DNA of 64,000 nt from Agrypnia vestita (lineage: Eukaryota > Arthropoda > Insecta > Trichoptera > Phryganeidae), in assembly GCA_016648135.1 (NCBI GenBank), contig JADDOH010000524.1, positions 461,678 to 525,677 on the forward strand, given 5' to 3'. Shown here in pieces: positions 11,045-23,665 of the stretch (the stretch's first letter is position 1; the number at the start of each line of letters is the position of its first letter). The notes beneath the pieces are model-generated. The model was not told the origin of the DNA, searched no databases, and saw only the letters and a list, made by a program, of their open reading frames with translations. Made by a program: the position numbers and the translations under genes.

Positions 11045-11870
11045 TGCACCATTGGTGATAATTGAAATATATTTTGGAATATTTCGATGACTTTTATAGG
11101 CATAATAAATTAAAATATTATTTATTATATTTATTTTAATACAGAATGGAGCACAATTTACGAAGATAATCCTCCTTTCTGATTAATGTTTATAAAGTAG
11201 TCTTAAAACGGAATTTGTAATGAGGTTGTACGTGTGATATAACATATACTTTTGAGAGTTAAGTTACATGAAATATTTCATTTCACAAATCTAACAAAAT
11301 TTCAAATAAATGCTTAATTTATAGCCATATTTTGACATTTTGGGAATTTCGTGAAAATAACACCACACGCCATAATGAGTCTCATTAATTATGTATAAAT
11401 ACACATCAATTGATATTAAGATAGGAATTTGTTTATTGATTTGACATTTAATCCGTCATAAATCATCGTCCCGCCAGTTTGACAATAATAATTACACGTT
11501 TGAAATTAATATTTTATGTGTTTTCCGTTGATTTCGCATTGACACGACTTTCTCGGAGCCGGCGCAGAAGTGAATTTTAATCTCGTCTTTCGCCATTTGC
11601 ATCTTTTGCAACTTCCTCGCGGACCGCCGTTTCTTCAATAATTAATAAATGTTCCGCGAAGTACGGTTGGCCAATGTGTTGTGGCGTCCGAGTCTGCATT
11701 AATTAAATAAAAAAATGTAATAAAAACATAAACGTGACAAGAATACATCCGCGCGGTTGCGAATATTTGTACTCAAGTTTTTTAGTGACCGGTTCCGTGC
11801 ATTATATGATCGGGGATAGGTTTTTCAACATTATTTAGGGCGTGTTAGTATCAAAAGTACTCATAATGCA
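11045..11870. other. No gene; includes a GC-rich island at about 11555-11700
   Basis: Mostly AT-rich. The island (GGAGCCGGCGCAGAAG through GTTGTGGCGTCCGAG) matches nothing else in the window and has no open frame of note. It is one of several such islands discussed in the findings. Confidence 0.4.
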
Positions 11871-11905
11871 CTAGCTTTTCATACCCGGCGTTGCACGGGT
11901 AAAGG
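11871..11905 (-). mobile_element. Helitron-type 3' end
   Basis: Minus strand: a hairpin of the form CCCG-TGCAACGC-CGGG, a few bases, then CTAG at 11874-11871 followed by T. The same hairpin and terminus end the element at 18519-18916. The matching 5' end was not located; family R sequence starts only about 60 bases away. Confidence 0.5.
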
Positions 11906-11965
11906 ATTAAGTTAATCTGTGGGTATCAGCATTGTTTTTAATATCAGCATCAGCAACAATTTGAT

Positions 11966-12652
11966 TTTTACTCCCATTATATCAACTCGTGGCGTCTGCT
12001 TGCTCGCCGTCAACAAAAACTTTGGATCGATTTTTGACCCTTTTCCCGTGATCCAATCGAGCTGAAACTTGGCAAGCAGACTCGTGGCGATGATCAAGAG
12101 GATCTATCAAATTTTCGTTAAAAAATAATAATTATAGTATAATTTCGGATTTTTAGAAATTTTATTGTTTTTTTCCAATTCGAATCATTAGAAAAGTTTG
12201 ATTAGCAACGGCGCGGCGGCCCGATAACGTCGCGGAATATTTTCTAAGTTTGAATTACTCCGTCGGTATAATAGGTACATCACTACGACTTTCGAAAATT
12301 TACAAGACAATTGGTTCACAGATGACAGCAAAATTGGGTTTTTTGGGAAAAAATCAAATAAAAATTTATTTCTTTTAGATTTCTGCTTAGTTTTGAAGAA
12401 TTCTACATTACTCAAATCTGATTCTGACTAAATCATTTGACGTTGGAAATTCATAAGTTGGATATTGATGATAATTGAATCTATCAAAATCTTGACATTT
12501 CAAAACATCTGAAATTTTAGAAATATATTAAATTTCTGTAAGTTTAGTGTTATGTTATATGTTTTAATTCGTCTTTAATTATTGTTATATTTTACAAAGA
12601 AAGGGAGTATAGTAGAAGCTTGGTTTTTACGGGTTACTTTTTTAATGCTTAC
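11966..12652 (+). repeat. Repeat family R, copy 2 (longest uninterrupted copy)
   Basis: Starts ACTCCCATTATATCAACTCG; the body includes GGCGTCTGCTTGC, CGATCCAAT-type text, GATCTATCAAATTTTCG and a GC-rich patch CGATAACGTCGCGGAAT; ends AAAGGGAGTATAG then GGGTTACTTTTTT. No coding capacity (a 75-codon minus frame at 12415-12188 is incidental). Use it as the reference copy for the family. Confidence 0.65.
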
Positions 12653-13416
12653 ATTCAAGTCGTAATGTGTTCGTTGAAGGCGGGCCCTAGCGCAAGTTAC
12701 GTGGAGTTTAACCAATCAAAGACAATTATACAAAAAAAGCTGTCAGTTGTTTCCTCATTCGATTGTTTTGTCAACATAAAATGATTGGACGCTAGTGAAT
12801 TATTGTGTGATGTGCGCCGCGTAGTGTACCTTATTATAACAAATAAACCTTATTCAAATTCATACTGCCTCCTCCACTGAAAATTATTTATAAGCCTTCC
12901 CGAAATAGACTCCGAGCTGAAAAGGCATATCAGCTTTTGTTTTAAAATATAACTTACCATTAATTAGGTTCCAATATTAATGAAAGTCTATCATCAGCCC
13001 ACAATAAATAACCATTTTTTCTTTTAATAAATATTACGTGCAAGACAGACAGACGTGCACACATATTATTGGTTAATTAATTTCGTTTTATGTTTATAAA
13101 ATCTTAAGAATGTTAGTGATTATCTTCTTCTTTCTTTATAAATAAAAACGAATGTTTGTATGTTTGTTCTCTATTGGCTTCGCGTACCATTTCTCCGATT
13201 GAGCTGAAACTTTGTACAGCTATTATTGGCTGGATTGAAGGGATTTATTGATAAAAACTTTAAACGTTCTGGATTATTTAGAGATGATTATTGAAAAAAT
13301 TATAAAACGAAAATATGTAACATATATGTATACTTATACTGTAGAGGTAAAGTATATTTTGTTGACAAAAAATAACACAATTATTATCTATAACTTGTCT
13401 TTTATTCAAAATAATA
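12653..13416. other. No gene; possible Helitron 5'-end-like text at about 13138-13200
   Basis: AACGAATGTTTGTATGTTTG followed by TTGAGCTGAAACTTTG is typical of several insect mobile-element starts, but no end could be paired with it. The remainder is AT-rich. Confidence 0.35.
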
Positions 13417-14681
13417 TTAGGTCCTTACATATGAAATTGGCGTTTAGTATGGGAGGAACATACAGCCGATTTTTTTTTATTATAATATATTTATTTAATC
13501 AAAGTATGTACCATTGCTATCTATGCACTTTTGCCATCTCATAGGTAGTTCATCGATCCCTTTACTAAAAAAACCATTCGGACGGGAATCAATAAAATCT
13601 TTGAAGGCGGTTTGGACTGCCCCATCGGAGTTGAATTTTTTCCTTTGCAAGAAGTCATCCAAATTTCGAAAAAAATGGTAATCTGTTGGAGCAAGGTCCG
13701 GACATTCCAATTGAAGCTCCTCTAATTTGGTAGCCGTCTGTTGTGCAGTGTGTGGTCTATCGTTATCATGAAGCAGCAGTGGCCTAGAGCGATTAACCAG
13801 CCTCGGTTGTTTAGCAGCTAGCTTTTCCATCATGGTTTGCAGTTGCTGACAATAGACATCTGCCGTAATCGTCTGGCCAGATTTAAGAAAGTTGTAGTGA
13901 ACGACACCAGCACTAGTCCACCAAACGCTCACAAGTAACTTTTTTGGAGTCAATTTTTGTTTGGGGCATGGTTTGGCTGGTTCGGCAGGGTACAGCCATT
14001 GCGATGAGCGCTACCGATTATCGTACAGGATCCACTTTTCATCACAGGTAATGATTCGATTTAAAATCCTTTCATTATTGTGCCGGTTGAGTAATGCAAC
14101 GCAGCAGTCAACGTGCGTTTGTTGATTTGCTTCACTTAATTCGTGAGGTACCCACCTTTCAAGCTTTTTCACCTTACGAATTTGCTTCAAGTGGATTAAA
14201 ACAGTTTTATCACTAACACCGCAGCCTGCAGCTAACTCGGATGCGGTTTGCGATAGATCCGCTTCCACAATAGCCTTCAATTCTTCATTATCAACTTTGG
14301 TCTCCGGCCATCCACGGGGCTTGTTCTGCAGGTCAAAATTTCCAGAACGAAAACGTTGGAACCAAAAACGCACTGTGTTTTCTTTTGCGGCACCGTCGCC
14401 ATACACATCATTAATCCTTCGAGCCGTTTCTGCAGCACTGGTGCCACGGTGGAACTCGTACTCATAAATAACGCGATATTTCAAGTTTTTCATTTTGTAA
14501 ACTGAGTGACGCAAATAAAAAAACAATTGAGGAAAAAAGAAATGAATTATAATTTTCAAAACACAAATACATGAGTAAATAGCTGTATAAATTTGGATTT
14601 GGAATTCCTAACCAAAGAGAAGATATTTGAGATCAAATTTGCCAGTACGGCAAAACGCCAATTTCATATGTAAGGACCTAA
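13417..14681 (-). mobile_element. mariner transposon, complete with 29-bp TIRs and TA duplication
   Basis: TIRs TTAGGTCCTTACATATGAAA... at 13417-13445 and 14653-14681 are exact inverted copies over 29 bases, bracketed by TA at 13415-13416 and 14682-14683. The 1265-base length is normal for mariner. The transposase on the minus strand resembles the cecropia/SETMAR-type group. Intact ends mean it could still be moved by a transposase acting in trans. Confidence 0.93.
13495..14493 (-). pseudogene. mariner transposase, inactivated
   Basis: Starts at the ATG 14493 (MKNLKYRVIYEYEF), with the helix-turn-helix DNA-binding part in the first 110 residues and the WVPHEL linker motif. The first catalytic Asp is in ITCDEKWILYDN. 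A TAG directly after YDNR (14012-14010) interrupts the frame; reading resumes in the same frame at once (SSQWLYPAEPAKP). The second Asp is in LLLHDNDRPHT. The usual block before PDLAPTDYHFF is shortened, so spacing to the third Asp is 27 residues instead of the family's 34: an in-frame 21-base loss in the catalytic core. The normal C-terminus (CIDSNGTYFD) is kept. Two independent lesions make it non-functional. Confidence 0.9.
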
Positions 14682-14683
14682 TA

Positions 14684-17100
14684 TCATGCAAGGTATGAAA
14701 ACATGACTCATTATTAGAAAGTGTCGTTTTTTCTGGAAAGTGGAATTCAGTTGGTAATTCATGATATTTTGATTATTTTTATACAAGTCACATTCAGATA
14801 AATAACGTACTACTTCCATAACTCTTATGATATTTGGTACTTATTAATATTTTTCACTGTATTAGGAATATGAATAATTGAAAAAAACTTCTGTTAATGA
14901 ATTTTAAAGAAAAATAATAATTACATGTAGGTAAATGTTTAGTTTTAGCTTTTTATTCAGCCCTAATGAAAGAATACTCTTAGTTGTGAAACCGGTTGCT
15001 TTACATAATACTTTTGTGGTTGTACACTAAGTTATTTATTTCATCGTTATAAAATTATCAAATAACTGACGTACTTTTGTTGCACCGTTTACATTCATAA
15101 CGATAAGTCACTTCCGTAACTAAAATAATTATATGTTTGATTAAATTCTTTTTTAAAATAAAAGAGATCGAAAATTATTCTTTTTGCATACATAACATTA
15201 ATTTATATATTAAACACCAACCGGTTTCGGTATAGCAATGACTAGCCGATAATGAGGCCCGGGCGCCAGAGCGTGACACGTCAATCAGCGCGCGGCTCAT
15301 GCTACAAGCCAGGGTCGTTATTAACTATTATTATGTCCCGTGATTATTCAACGGTTTACGGCTAGTTAAGCAATAGGATTATCTTACGTTACGAAGTTAT
15401 TTATATTTTAATTAAAATAGTTAACCACAACGATAGTGCTTTAAATATTATAACTATATTTTTTTGTGATTAAGCAGAAAATTATATTATAGGTTCACTC
15501 ATGAGTTCACACATTATTTAACGAAAGTATATACCACTCTTATATAACAAATAAAAAAGGCAGGTTCAGAATTGGTATGTTAATGAGTGGGTACCCAGTT
15601 CCGCACGAATTTCTAATATGACCTAAAAAGAAGAAACTACATAGGCAGAAGTCGTATTATTTTATTTATTTTGTTCGTGAATACAATAAACTTGGGTACT
15701 TCTGTATGCATCGACGATATTTTGAGTGTTTTACAAAAATAATACAAGTGACATACTATTTTTAAAATTTTATTATTTCATCTCTTACTGTGGTAAACTA
15801 TAACTCTATATTGATACTGATAAAAAAATGTATTATACTGCGCGAATCTTTTGGGGTCTTATCTATAGTGGCCCCCTATGCACCGGATTGAATTAGTGAA
15901 GCCACTGCGAAAGCACATAATTATGTTGTGTTAACATTACTACATATTTGTTCCATTCAAAAATACATACAATTAGATTAATAGTACGTCAATTGGTAAA
16001 TAACGTAAATTACTAAAGTGTACTTTAGATAACTCTGAAAGTCAGTCATCAGACACAGAGAATGAATCGTCCGTTCTGTGCTCTAGACGAACATTGTCTG
16101 ATTTTATTATTTTGTACGAGTTGGCACATAAATGACTTTTAACTGCCAGAACTCGTGGGATAGAAGAATTCCATTTAAAAACGAAAAAGTTAAGCGTTAT
16201 GTCATAGGTGCCAATCCTTTATACATTTATATATATTTAAGATGTATAGAATATGTTTTCTTGTCATACGTACGTCAATTAATATTACGGGACGTTTTCA
16301 AGCTCCACATTTTTCATGAGTATGGAATTTCCCTAAATTATTATGGTTCTAATGAACGAAAATGATTTAGGTTTCTTCAACAATTGAATATGAATGTTTT
16401 TTGGCTCGTGGAGTAATGTTTTGAACTACGTACCAAAAAGTACATAAGTACATACTTTATCAGCCTACCGCTTTGTTGTGCTATGTACTCGTACGATTGC
16501 ATTTGATTGATTCTTAAAATTTTTACGTTTAACTGTCCTATATATGGTTTCTGACTTTTAACCAATTTTAAATCAATTTCTCTATAAAAGGGGCGTGAAA
16601 CACTACATTAGCTCCCCAACCCAAAAATTGATAGTAGGAAACTATAAAATCTTCAATCACAACTATTATCATAGTTAAATTATTTCTGTTCATGTAGTTA
16701 TAAAGAAATTATTTAATTTTTACAATTATGTTATTACCATCTTAATTGTAATTTACAACGAATTGACAGCTGTATGCTATTGGGACGAGATTCTTTAGAT
16801 TTAGCGTTTTTTGTTTACAGTTGGGACAAAGTTCGGAGCGTTCCGATCAGAGCTGTCTGTTTATTATTTATAAATCATGATTCACTGTCCTCGGCAAAAC
16901 ATCCAGGTTTAATTAATGAAGGTAATTCGAGAGGTAGAACAAGTTGCCTTATCGTTTTGAAAACCATTAAACTAATATCATTGAAGTTAATCACAATAAT
17001 GCAATATTAATGTTCAAATGCTTTTTCTTATATGAACGAATTGAATACTCAATTTTTTTTAAATTTTGTAACAGTTGAGATTCTAATGATAATATTATTA
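14684..17100. other. AT-rich stretch, no gene; GC-rich island at about 15225-15375
   Basis: No credible coding. The island (GAGGCCCGGGCGCCAGAGCG and flanks) is unlike its neighbourhood and unmatched in the window. Short open frames at 16132, 16377 and 16774 have no motif. Confidence 0.45.
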
Positions 17101-17120
17101 TTACCTAACCTAACCTAACC
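17101..17120 (-). repeat. Short interstitial telomere-type repeat (TTAGG on minus strand)
   Basis: CCTAACCTAACCTAACC at 17104-17120 is three and a half units of the insect telomere repeat. Too short to indicate a chromosome end. Confidence 0.6.
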
Positions 17121-17232
17121 AATTTTATTACTGTATAAATAACATCAACTGCAACATACCATCTCACCACACCAAGATATGATATAGGTGGGCGGTGTTT
17201 TTTGTTTGAAGATAAAAACAAATTTATTTTAA

Positions 17233-17364
17233 AAATGTTCTTAGGTTTTCACGGTCGCTCAGAATCTTCAGGTTTGTGTTTTCTGGTGTATTATGCCGGC
17301 TTGGAAGGCCGGAAAGGTCGTAATAACACGACATAATACCCCAGAAAACACAAACCTGAAAATA
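17233..17364. mobile_element. Palindromic mini-PLE unit 1 (family A)
   Basis: The outer part of the family-A terminal repeat (TTCTTAGGTTTTCACGG ... GGTTTGTGTTTTCTGG) is joined head to head with its complement, leaving almost no interior. The flanks share TATTTTAA (17225-17232 and 17365-17372), a likely 8-base target duplication. No coding and no complete hammerhead core. Confidence 0.6.
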
Positions 17365-17372
17365 TATTTTAA

Positions 17373-18518
17373 CTTAGGAACGTTGATCTACAAAAAACTT
17401 ATAATAATAATATATATACAAAAAATATAATAATTTTTTAATTCCTTTTATTTTCCCTCAAGTATCCATGAAAAATCAAACAAAATAACTTCATAATTTA
17501 TTATTAAAATAACAAACAAAATTATCCAATTTTCAGTAATAATATATATGTTTCTTGTATGCAAAAATGCCGAAAAAAACTTGCTAATGTAGCTCCCTCC
17601 GTTTATACCTACCTATCTGTTACGCTTCACGGTTGATAATTTTTGGTATGGGGTCACTTTATTTGACACACCTATTTATATAATCATGAATTTTTCCACA
17701 CCATACAGGCTTTTACTAAAGTGGCCATAATTTTGTTCACACTTTCAGCATGGATGCTTTTCCACTCTTCCAGTCCAACGATTCCACTGTCGGCGAGCCA
17801 GGATCGATATTCAAATTTGACCTCTCTCTCAGCCTTTTCGTGACACCTCGGGGCACAGGGCGCTTTGATCAATGTCAGGAACCCTAGTGACAGAGGGGCC
17901 GATTGTCATTCGAAGATTTAACTAGGAGTTTAGATAAATACTTGAAGGGATGCTCATGAACTACGAATGCTCACCACTAACCAGCAGCAACGACGACTTC
18001 GAGGGCATCTCTTGGATAGTAACAAACACGACTGGGCGTCTTCCGATATTTGTACAATATTTAAAGTATTACAGCGACACGTTGTGCCCTGGAACAACAA
18101 GGAATAGTTTGAAATTTACACAAAACAGATATTTTTGATGCATTGGCGTACTGTTTTGTTGTCTGTTTATTTAAAATAATCAAATCAATAAGCAAACGGA
18201 AAAATCTATCCATCGAAAAAAGATTTGGTTACCACCGGGATACGAACTTAGACCACGCGTTTCCTGGGAACAGCGACACCATATTTACTCTTGTGTAAAT
18301 GATTAATCTATTATTTAATTTTTGAATAGCCATCAAATTTGTATCGCAATGAGTCCAAAATGTTTGAGTATCATCTAGCCTTTAAAAATCTCGAATATTC
18401 TTGATGCAACTAATAAGTATATACACATATATATTTTAATGAATACACAAATTGCGTAACTTCAGAATAAAATCTATATATCCTCCAGACTCACTCTACG
18501 TATACATACTTTAAATTA
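17373..18518. other. No recognised gene
   Basis: AT-rich with a GC-richer patch at about 17690-18010. The minus frame 17872-17684 vaguely recalls a Tc1-type transposase C-terminus (EEWKSIHAESVNKIM) but I could not support it. Confidence 0.4.
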
Positions 18519-18916
18519 TCTATACCTATAAAACTCAATGTCTGTCTGTCTGTTCTCTATACAAATCCACACCGTTTGTCCGATTCGATTCAAATTTTGC
18601 ATACTTATGCTTAAGGACCCGGTGGGTAACATAGGCAACTTTTCCCCCTATTCACGTACCCCTTCCCCTCCCCCTGACATATTTTCGATGCAAATATGTA
18701 CCGTTTGACCGATCGGACTCAAAATTCGGAAACTTATTCTTTAGGACTCGGCAGTTAACATTGGTGACATTTCCTCCATATTCTTTTACCCTTTCCCGTC
18801 CCCCTGATATATTTTCTATGCAAATCTATACCGTTTGAATCGAACCTTTGTTTACCCTCACAAATTTATTTTAAACTTATTCCTTAACCCGTGCAACGCC
18901 GGGTATGAACAGCTAG
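18519..18916 (+). mobile_element. Non-autonomous Helitron, 398 bp
   Basis: 5' end TCTATACCTATAAAACTC follows an A; the 3' end has the hairpin CCCGTGCAACGCCGGG, then ATGAACAGCTAG followed by T (18917). This satisfies the Helitron pattern of 5' TC, 3' CTAG with subterminal hairpin and A/T insertion. The interior repeats a roughly 110-base block (CCGTTTGTCCGATTCGATTC, CCGTTTGACCGATCGGACTC) and has no open frame. Confidence 0.72.
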
Positions 18917-20754
18917 TATAACATAAAATATCCTTGGGCATACTGATTTTAACATGTAATGCTTTTTCTTTGTTAAATTTATAATGGTGTTATCTCTTGC
19001 TTCTACTTATTCCTTACTTTAGTTTATTTTACTATTATTATTTGAACTGTACATAGTGTTGCGTTTCTTATTTCATAATATATACGAACTCCCGAGATTT
19101 TTCTCCTGTAGAGAGGTAGCACGTCGCTCTAAAATATAATAATATTCGAGTACCTACATATCTATATTGTAAAAAATACTCAAAAAACACTGTTGTAAAA
19201 AAATTAGAAACAAGTGAACAGACATTGAGTTTAAGAGTTTTGAATATTCGTTTTCCCATTTCTTCTGCGGAGTTTGTCGAGGGAGGTTAAATTTGCAAAA
19301 ATATCGCTACGTAATTTAGAGTAATAAAGTAATCTGATTACTAATTTCAGGCAAGTTAACTTATTAATCTCGTACATTTGATTTGTTTTTGACTTTTTTG
19401 AATATTCTTATTTTAAGATTTTCTAAATTTATTAAATCTATATCTATGTCGACCATTGTGATGGCTGCTTTTAATGAAACTTTACAGATTTAAAATAAAA
19501 TTACTGTTGAAATTTTGAAACAAAAAATGTCAGATTGTGATTGTCGCTGTTCATCGTGTGGCTTTTTTCTTTTTTCTTTTATTCGTTTTATTTCTGCTTT
19601 CATTTTTTCATCGTGTTCATCAGTCGTGTCCTTGTTGTTCTAGTGTCGTGAAATTTAATAAAAGTGATTCATAAAAGTAATGAAATATTTCATTATTAAG
19701 GTATAATATCGTAGAGCGCGGTGCCGGTTGCTATGGCAATGATGATTACGTGATATTCCTCGTACTTGATTCATTCATGTTTCAAATTGATTTCGACTGA
19801 AATAGCGAAGCGAGAACTCCTGTTGAGAGTTATTGAGAGTAATTTTTACAAAGAAGAATCATAATTATGGAAAAATCGAAAATCGACGATTTTTAAAACC
19901 ATATCAACTAAAGTATTATGACAAAATAATTTCGTTTGTTTGACATGACAGGATGTATTACGGACAGCTGTCAATTTATGTTTGTTTAAAATTGCCATGG
20001 ACAAAGATAAACGGAAGCATGGAAATAATTATGATAGTGATATTCTACATTTTATGAAAAAATATTTCCATTCATATTTTATGCACAATTAAAATGTTTA
20101 TCAAGAAAACTGAACTAATTCGAGCTAGGTAGGCACTACCTACGTTTGCTGTATGAAGACCTGAATATGACAAATGTCATTTTCAAATCTGTAATTAATT
20201 TTTCTTTCAAATCATGCCTTAGCTTTTACTTATTTTAGTTTCATTCAACATCATTTTTTGTACTACTTCAGCTCAAATATGAGTCTCATCAATTCGGCAT
20301 TCAAACAGCAATTTTTATCTCATACAGAAAAACTGTGTGTTACGGACAAAGTGTTAAATTTCGATAATGTATGTATTATGACTCGTCGGCGCGAACTGGT
20401 CACATCGTGAACAAACAAGGTCTGTCCAATTTTGAGGTTATGTCAGATAGTACCTGATAACAACACTCACGCATTCCACAGCCGGCAATACTATTGCCAA
20501 TCCCAATTATAATAATTTCGTTGTCCGTCCGTCTATCTGTCCCCGTAACTTCTTTTATAAAAACTTTTTTTCTATATAGGTATATTTTTAATAAATAAAT
20601 ACTTATTCTTTAGAAACCTCAAAAGTACTGTCATCTTTGACGAATTTCAGCTAGTGTAAAATAATGCTAGGAATTGCAATGTTGTCACGCAATAGAATAC
20701 CACGTCTATCAAATTTTTGGAAGTTGCATATATTTTAATTTTACGTGGTATTAC
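18917..20754. other. AT-rich stretch, no gene seen
   Basis: No coding, no paired terminal repeats. A (C/T)GTCCGTCTATCTGTCC run near 20522 resembles LINE/SINE leader text. Confidence 0.45.
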
Positions 20755-20915
20755 CATGGGTGAAAATGGTGACCATTACATTGTGTGAAGTGATCACTAA
20801 AGTCAGCCGTACGATAGATCTCCATACCTAAACCAAAGACTTCCATACCTACTTTCCCATAAAAAAATATAATTTGGTCTCTATGGGACATCTATAATAT
20901 ATCTTGATAAATGAT
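20755..20915 (+). repeat. Fold-back family F, diverged single arm
   Basis: ATGGGTGAAAATGGTGACC, TTACATTGTGTGAAGTGATC, CTTCCATACCTACTTTCCCA and GACATCTATAATATAT occur in the same order as in the arms of the 45177-45806 hairpin, with many differences. An old copy. Confidence 0.55.
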
Positions 20916-21870
20916 GTCCCTGGGATAAAATCCAGCACTGTGTTCTGAAAATTTTTGACAAACTCAAAATATTCTGGTTATTTCAAGTTTTAGGATAAAC
21001 ATTATGGACTTATGCTCCCTGATGATTCAATACTTAAAATAGATCTATTTGGGGTACTAAAATTTGACCGTAATCCGTGAAAACGATAGTGATTCCCATT
21101 GACGTATTATAGTATAGACACGTTATTTCCATACTAGCCGATTTTCATATTTAGCAAATATTGCATTGAAAGAGACAACAAATTACGGCATACTTATTTC
21201 ACAAACGCTCTGCGTGTAGATAGAAAAATCAGGTAATTTGAAGTCACGGTGACTAAAATAACATGCTCATTCTTACAATAGTGTACGATATTCTGATCCT
21301 TTTTCCCCGGGACTTTGTTTTTCAGCCTAACGTCGCGCCCGATAACAAAGAAAGTTCGTTCGATAACGAATGCAAGAAGGGCAATTACCTTACTTTTGAG
21401 TTGCCAAGATTTCACGCTTGTAACGTATCTACAGTTTATTATATCATTGGTGATTCCACTCTTACTTTTTTAAGTAAATAAGTGACCATACGTAATCAAG
21501 ATTTCTAAAAATATTTATTTTGAATGTTGTTAAAAAAATTATATATATTTGGGTTGACATTTAAAATGAAATATTTATATTACCTTTTTTTACATTGAAT
21601 CAATTAATTCATAATTGATTCTAAACTATGATATGTGTTCTATATGAATATCCATAAGACAGCGATGGTTTTATACTAGTTATGCCGTGTTTAGTACCTA
21701 CTGGTATTCGTACTTGCTTAATTGAAAATTTAACTTATCCGATTTATTGGTCCATCCTCCACTCATCTCATTGGAGGTTATTCTATGGCCCGCTCGTGGC
21801 GTCCGTTCCAGAAATTTTCTTGCCGCGTGGAATCAACACAATAGCTGTGCTAAATTGAATGCTAAAATCG
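20916..21870. other. No recognised gene
   Basis: Overlapping open frames at 21194-21481 on both strands show no motif. Otherwise AT-rich. Confidence 0.4.
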
Positions 21871-21874
21871 AGAA

Positions 21875-21950
21875 CGGGACATGTGGAATTGGAAGAGGCC
21901 AATGTCCAGCAGCGGACTTCGTCGAGCTGATAATAACATCACACACAATT
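21875..21950 (+). repeat. LINE 3'-tail fragment
   Basis: GGCCAATGTCCAGCAGCGGA followed by GAGCTGATAATAACA resembles the conserved 3' end of an RTE-type LINE common in Lepidoptera (family knowledge). No attached RT coding was found. Confidence 0.45.
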
Positions 21951-22394
21951 TTTATCCAAATTTCGAATATAGGATATATACGAGCATGCAAGTATACTAA
22001 GGACGGTAATAATACCTTGAATGTTCTAATTTTTATTTTTATTTGCATGCGCACATGTAATGCATGCGCACATATTAATAGACATATAAAAAAGGAACAA
22101 AACAAATTTAACACTATAGTAAATGAATATGCTTCTGCTTAAGTGTTTATTCTATATAAGAACCTTAAGTTTAGTCAACCGCTGATTTTAACTCGTATGT
22201 TGGTATGTGAGACAATGCGAGTCATTTATGTGAATGCCCTTGCAGAAGGCAAAACCAAAGGCAGGCTTCTCCTGTACACTGGAAAATCTAATAACCCGTG
22301 GTGTCTGTTTAGGCCATAATTATTGGTAACGTATTTGTCTGAAACACTATATTAATTATCAATAATATATTTCATTTTTATTTTAAATTGTAAC
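21951..22394. other. No recognised gene
   Basis: Contains a short palindromic GCATGCGCACATG / CATGCGCACAT duplication at about 22045-22075. Open frames here on both strands show no motif. Confidence 0.35.
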
Positions 22395-22510
22395 TAGAAA
22401 TACGAACACGGAATACGTGTTGCATAAATATGCTTCCTTTTTACAAAGTAAAGCTACACTAAGTGCTACGAAAATAGGACGAACTTGCTGGTATCCTGGA
22501 ATGGCCTTCT
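22395..22510 (-). mobile_element. SINE family S, copy 2 (head lost)
   Basis: ATACGAACACGGAATACGTG, CTACGAAAATAGGAC and GCTGGTATCCTGGAATG match the tail half of copy 1. The tRNA-like head is missing: the match stops near 22505. Confidence 0.55.
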
Positions 22511-23460
22511 ACAGCCTTCTTATCCTTATGTTGCCCGTTACTCTTCTGACGTTGTCCTTTCATTAGATCTAGGAACCATCGAAAATTGAATTTAACGAAT
22601 TCACTCCTCTAAACGAAGTCGAGGTGGCCATTTTTTATTTTTTATTTAAAAATATAATAAAAACCTGAAAAGGTTTATGGATAACATTTTTTACATGATT
22701 CATTATAGGAATATAATAATACTATTTTATTTAATAATTTTATTTAATTTATTAATATAATGTAATTGTTTGTACTTCAAAATAAAAAAATGTTTTGGTA
22801 GTAGGCATATCACAAACGTTTTTTGTATTATTTTATTTTATTTTAAAATCATATTGTTCTTATCGAAAAAAGTATATCTATATTACAATTAATTCAAAAA
22901 CGTAAAATGTAAAAAAAAGTTAAGTGCGAACTTTACCATTGCCAGTTTCAAAATATAATTAAATCGTTTAAAAAAATATTAATGAATCGAGTTGTACAAA
23001 TTATTTAATGTGTAGAAATATTTTGTATAAATACATTTTTTCACATTCAAGTCATTTCAAGAAGAAATAAATCAGTATTTATATTTTCTTACGCCAATTT
23101 TATTTATTCTGTCGGCAAGTACATTTTTGCGTTTAATTTATAGATTAAGATGGTAAAGAATAGTAAGAAAATTATATGGTTGGAGATGTGCCAAATCAGA
23201 ACGCATGCAGAGCGACGTGTCTGTATTATAATTTCTCCAAAAAGATGCATGCGATGCGCAACATTTCCATTGCCAGTATCAAAAAATAACGAAATTATCA
23301 AAAAAAAGTAGCAGGCAATGGGCGATAGCCAATCACAGACACTAAGGGCCGCGCAGCAGCCGGTACAGCTGGCCAATGGCTGTGCAACGGTTATATATAG
23401 CTCACAACTTTCAACAACTTTTTAACCTATTTTGTATAAAGAGAACTTAAATTTCATGCA
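22511..23460. other. AT-rich stretch, no gene seen
   Basis: Long low-GC runs. A GC-richer patch near 23330-23390 (GGGCCGCGCAGCAGCCGG) is unassigned; a minus-strand 90-codon frame overlapping it shows no domain. Confidence 0.4.
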
Positions 23461-23665
23461 GGTACAGACCCCGTCACTTAAGAATGCCAAAATTAACACA
23501 TAAACAAAAAAATTGTGTAATATGCAGGTCTGTAAATGTGTTAGTAAATATCCCTTCGGTGATTGGTTAATGTCATGTCGTGCGAACCCATAATAAATCT
23601 TTTAGTACGTCTTCAACCGTCGAAGAGGAACGACGTGCGCTTGCTCGAAGAAAAATAGGGTGACC

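Noticed and set aside
17684..17872. Minus-strand frame resembling a Tc1 transposase C-terminus
   Set aside because: Only a short EEW...ES-like stretch is suggestive; no PTKY-type end, no catalytic motif and no TIRs.
21019..21060. CTGATGATT string as another hammerhead
   Set aside because: No GAAA box or stem II follows within the needed distance.
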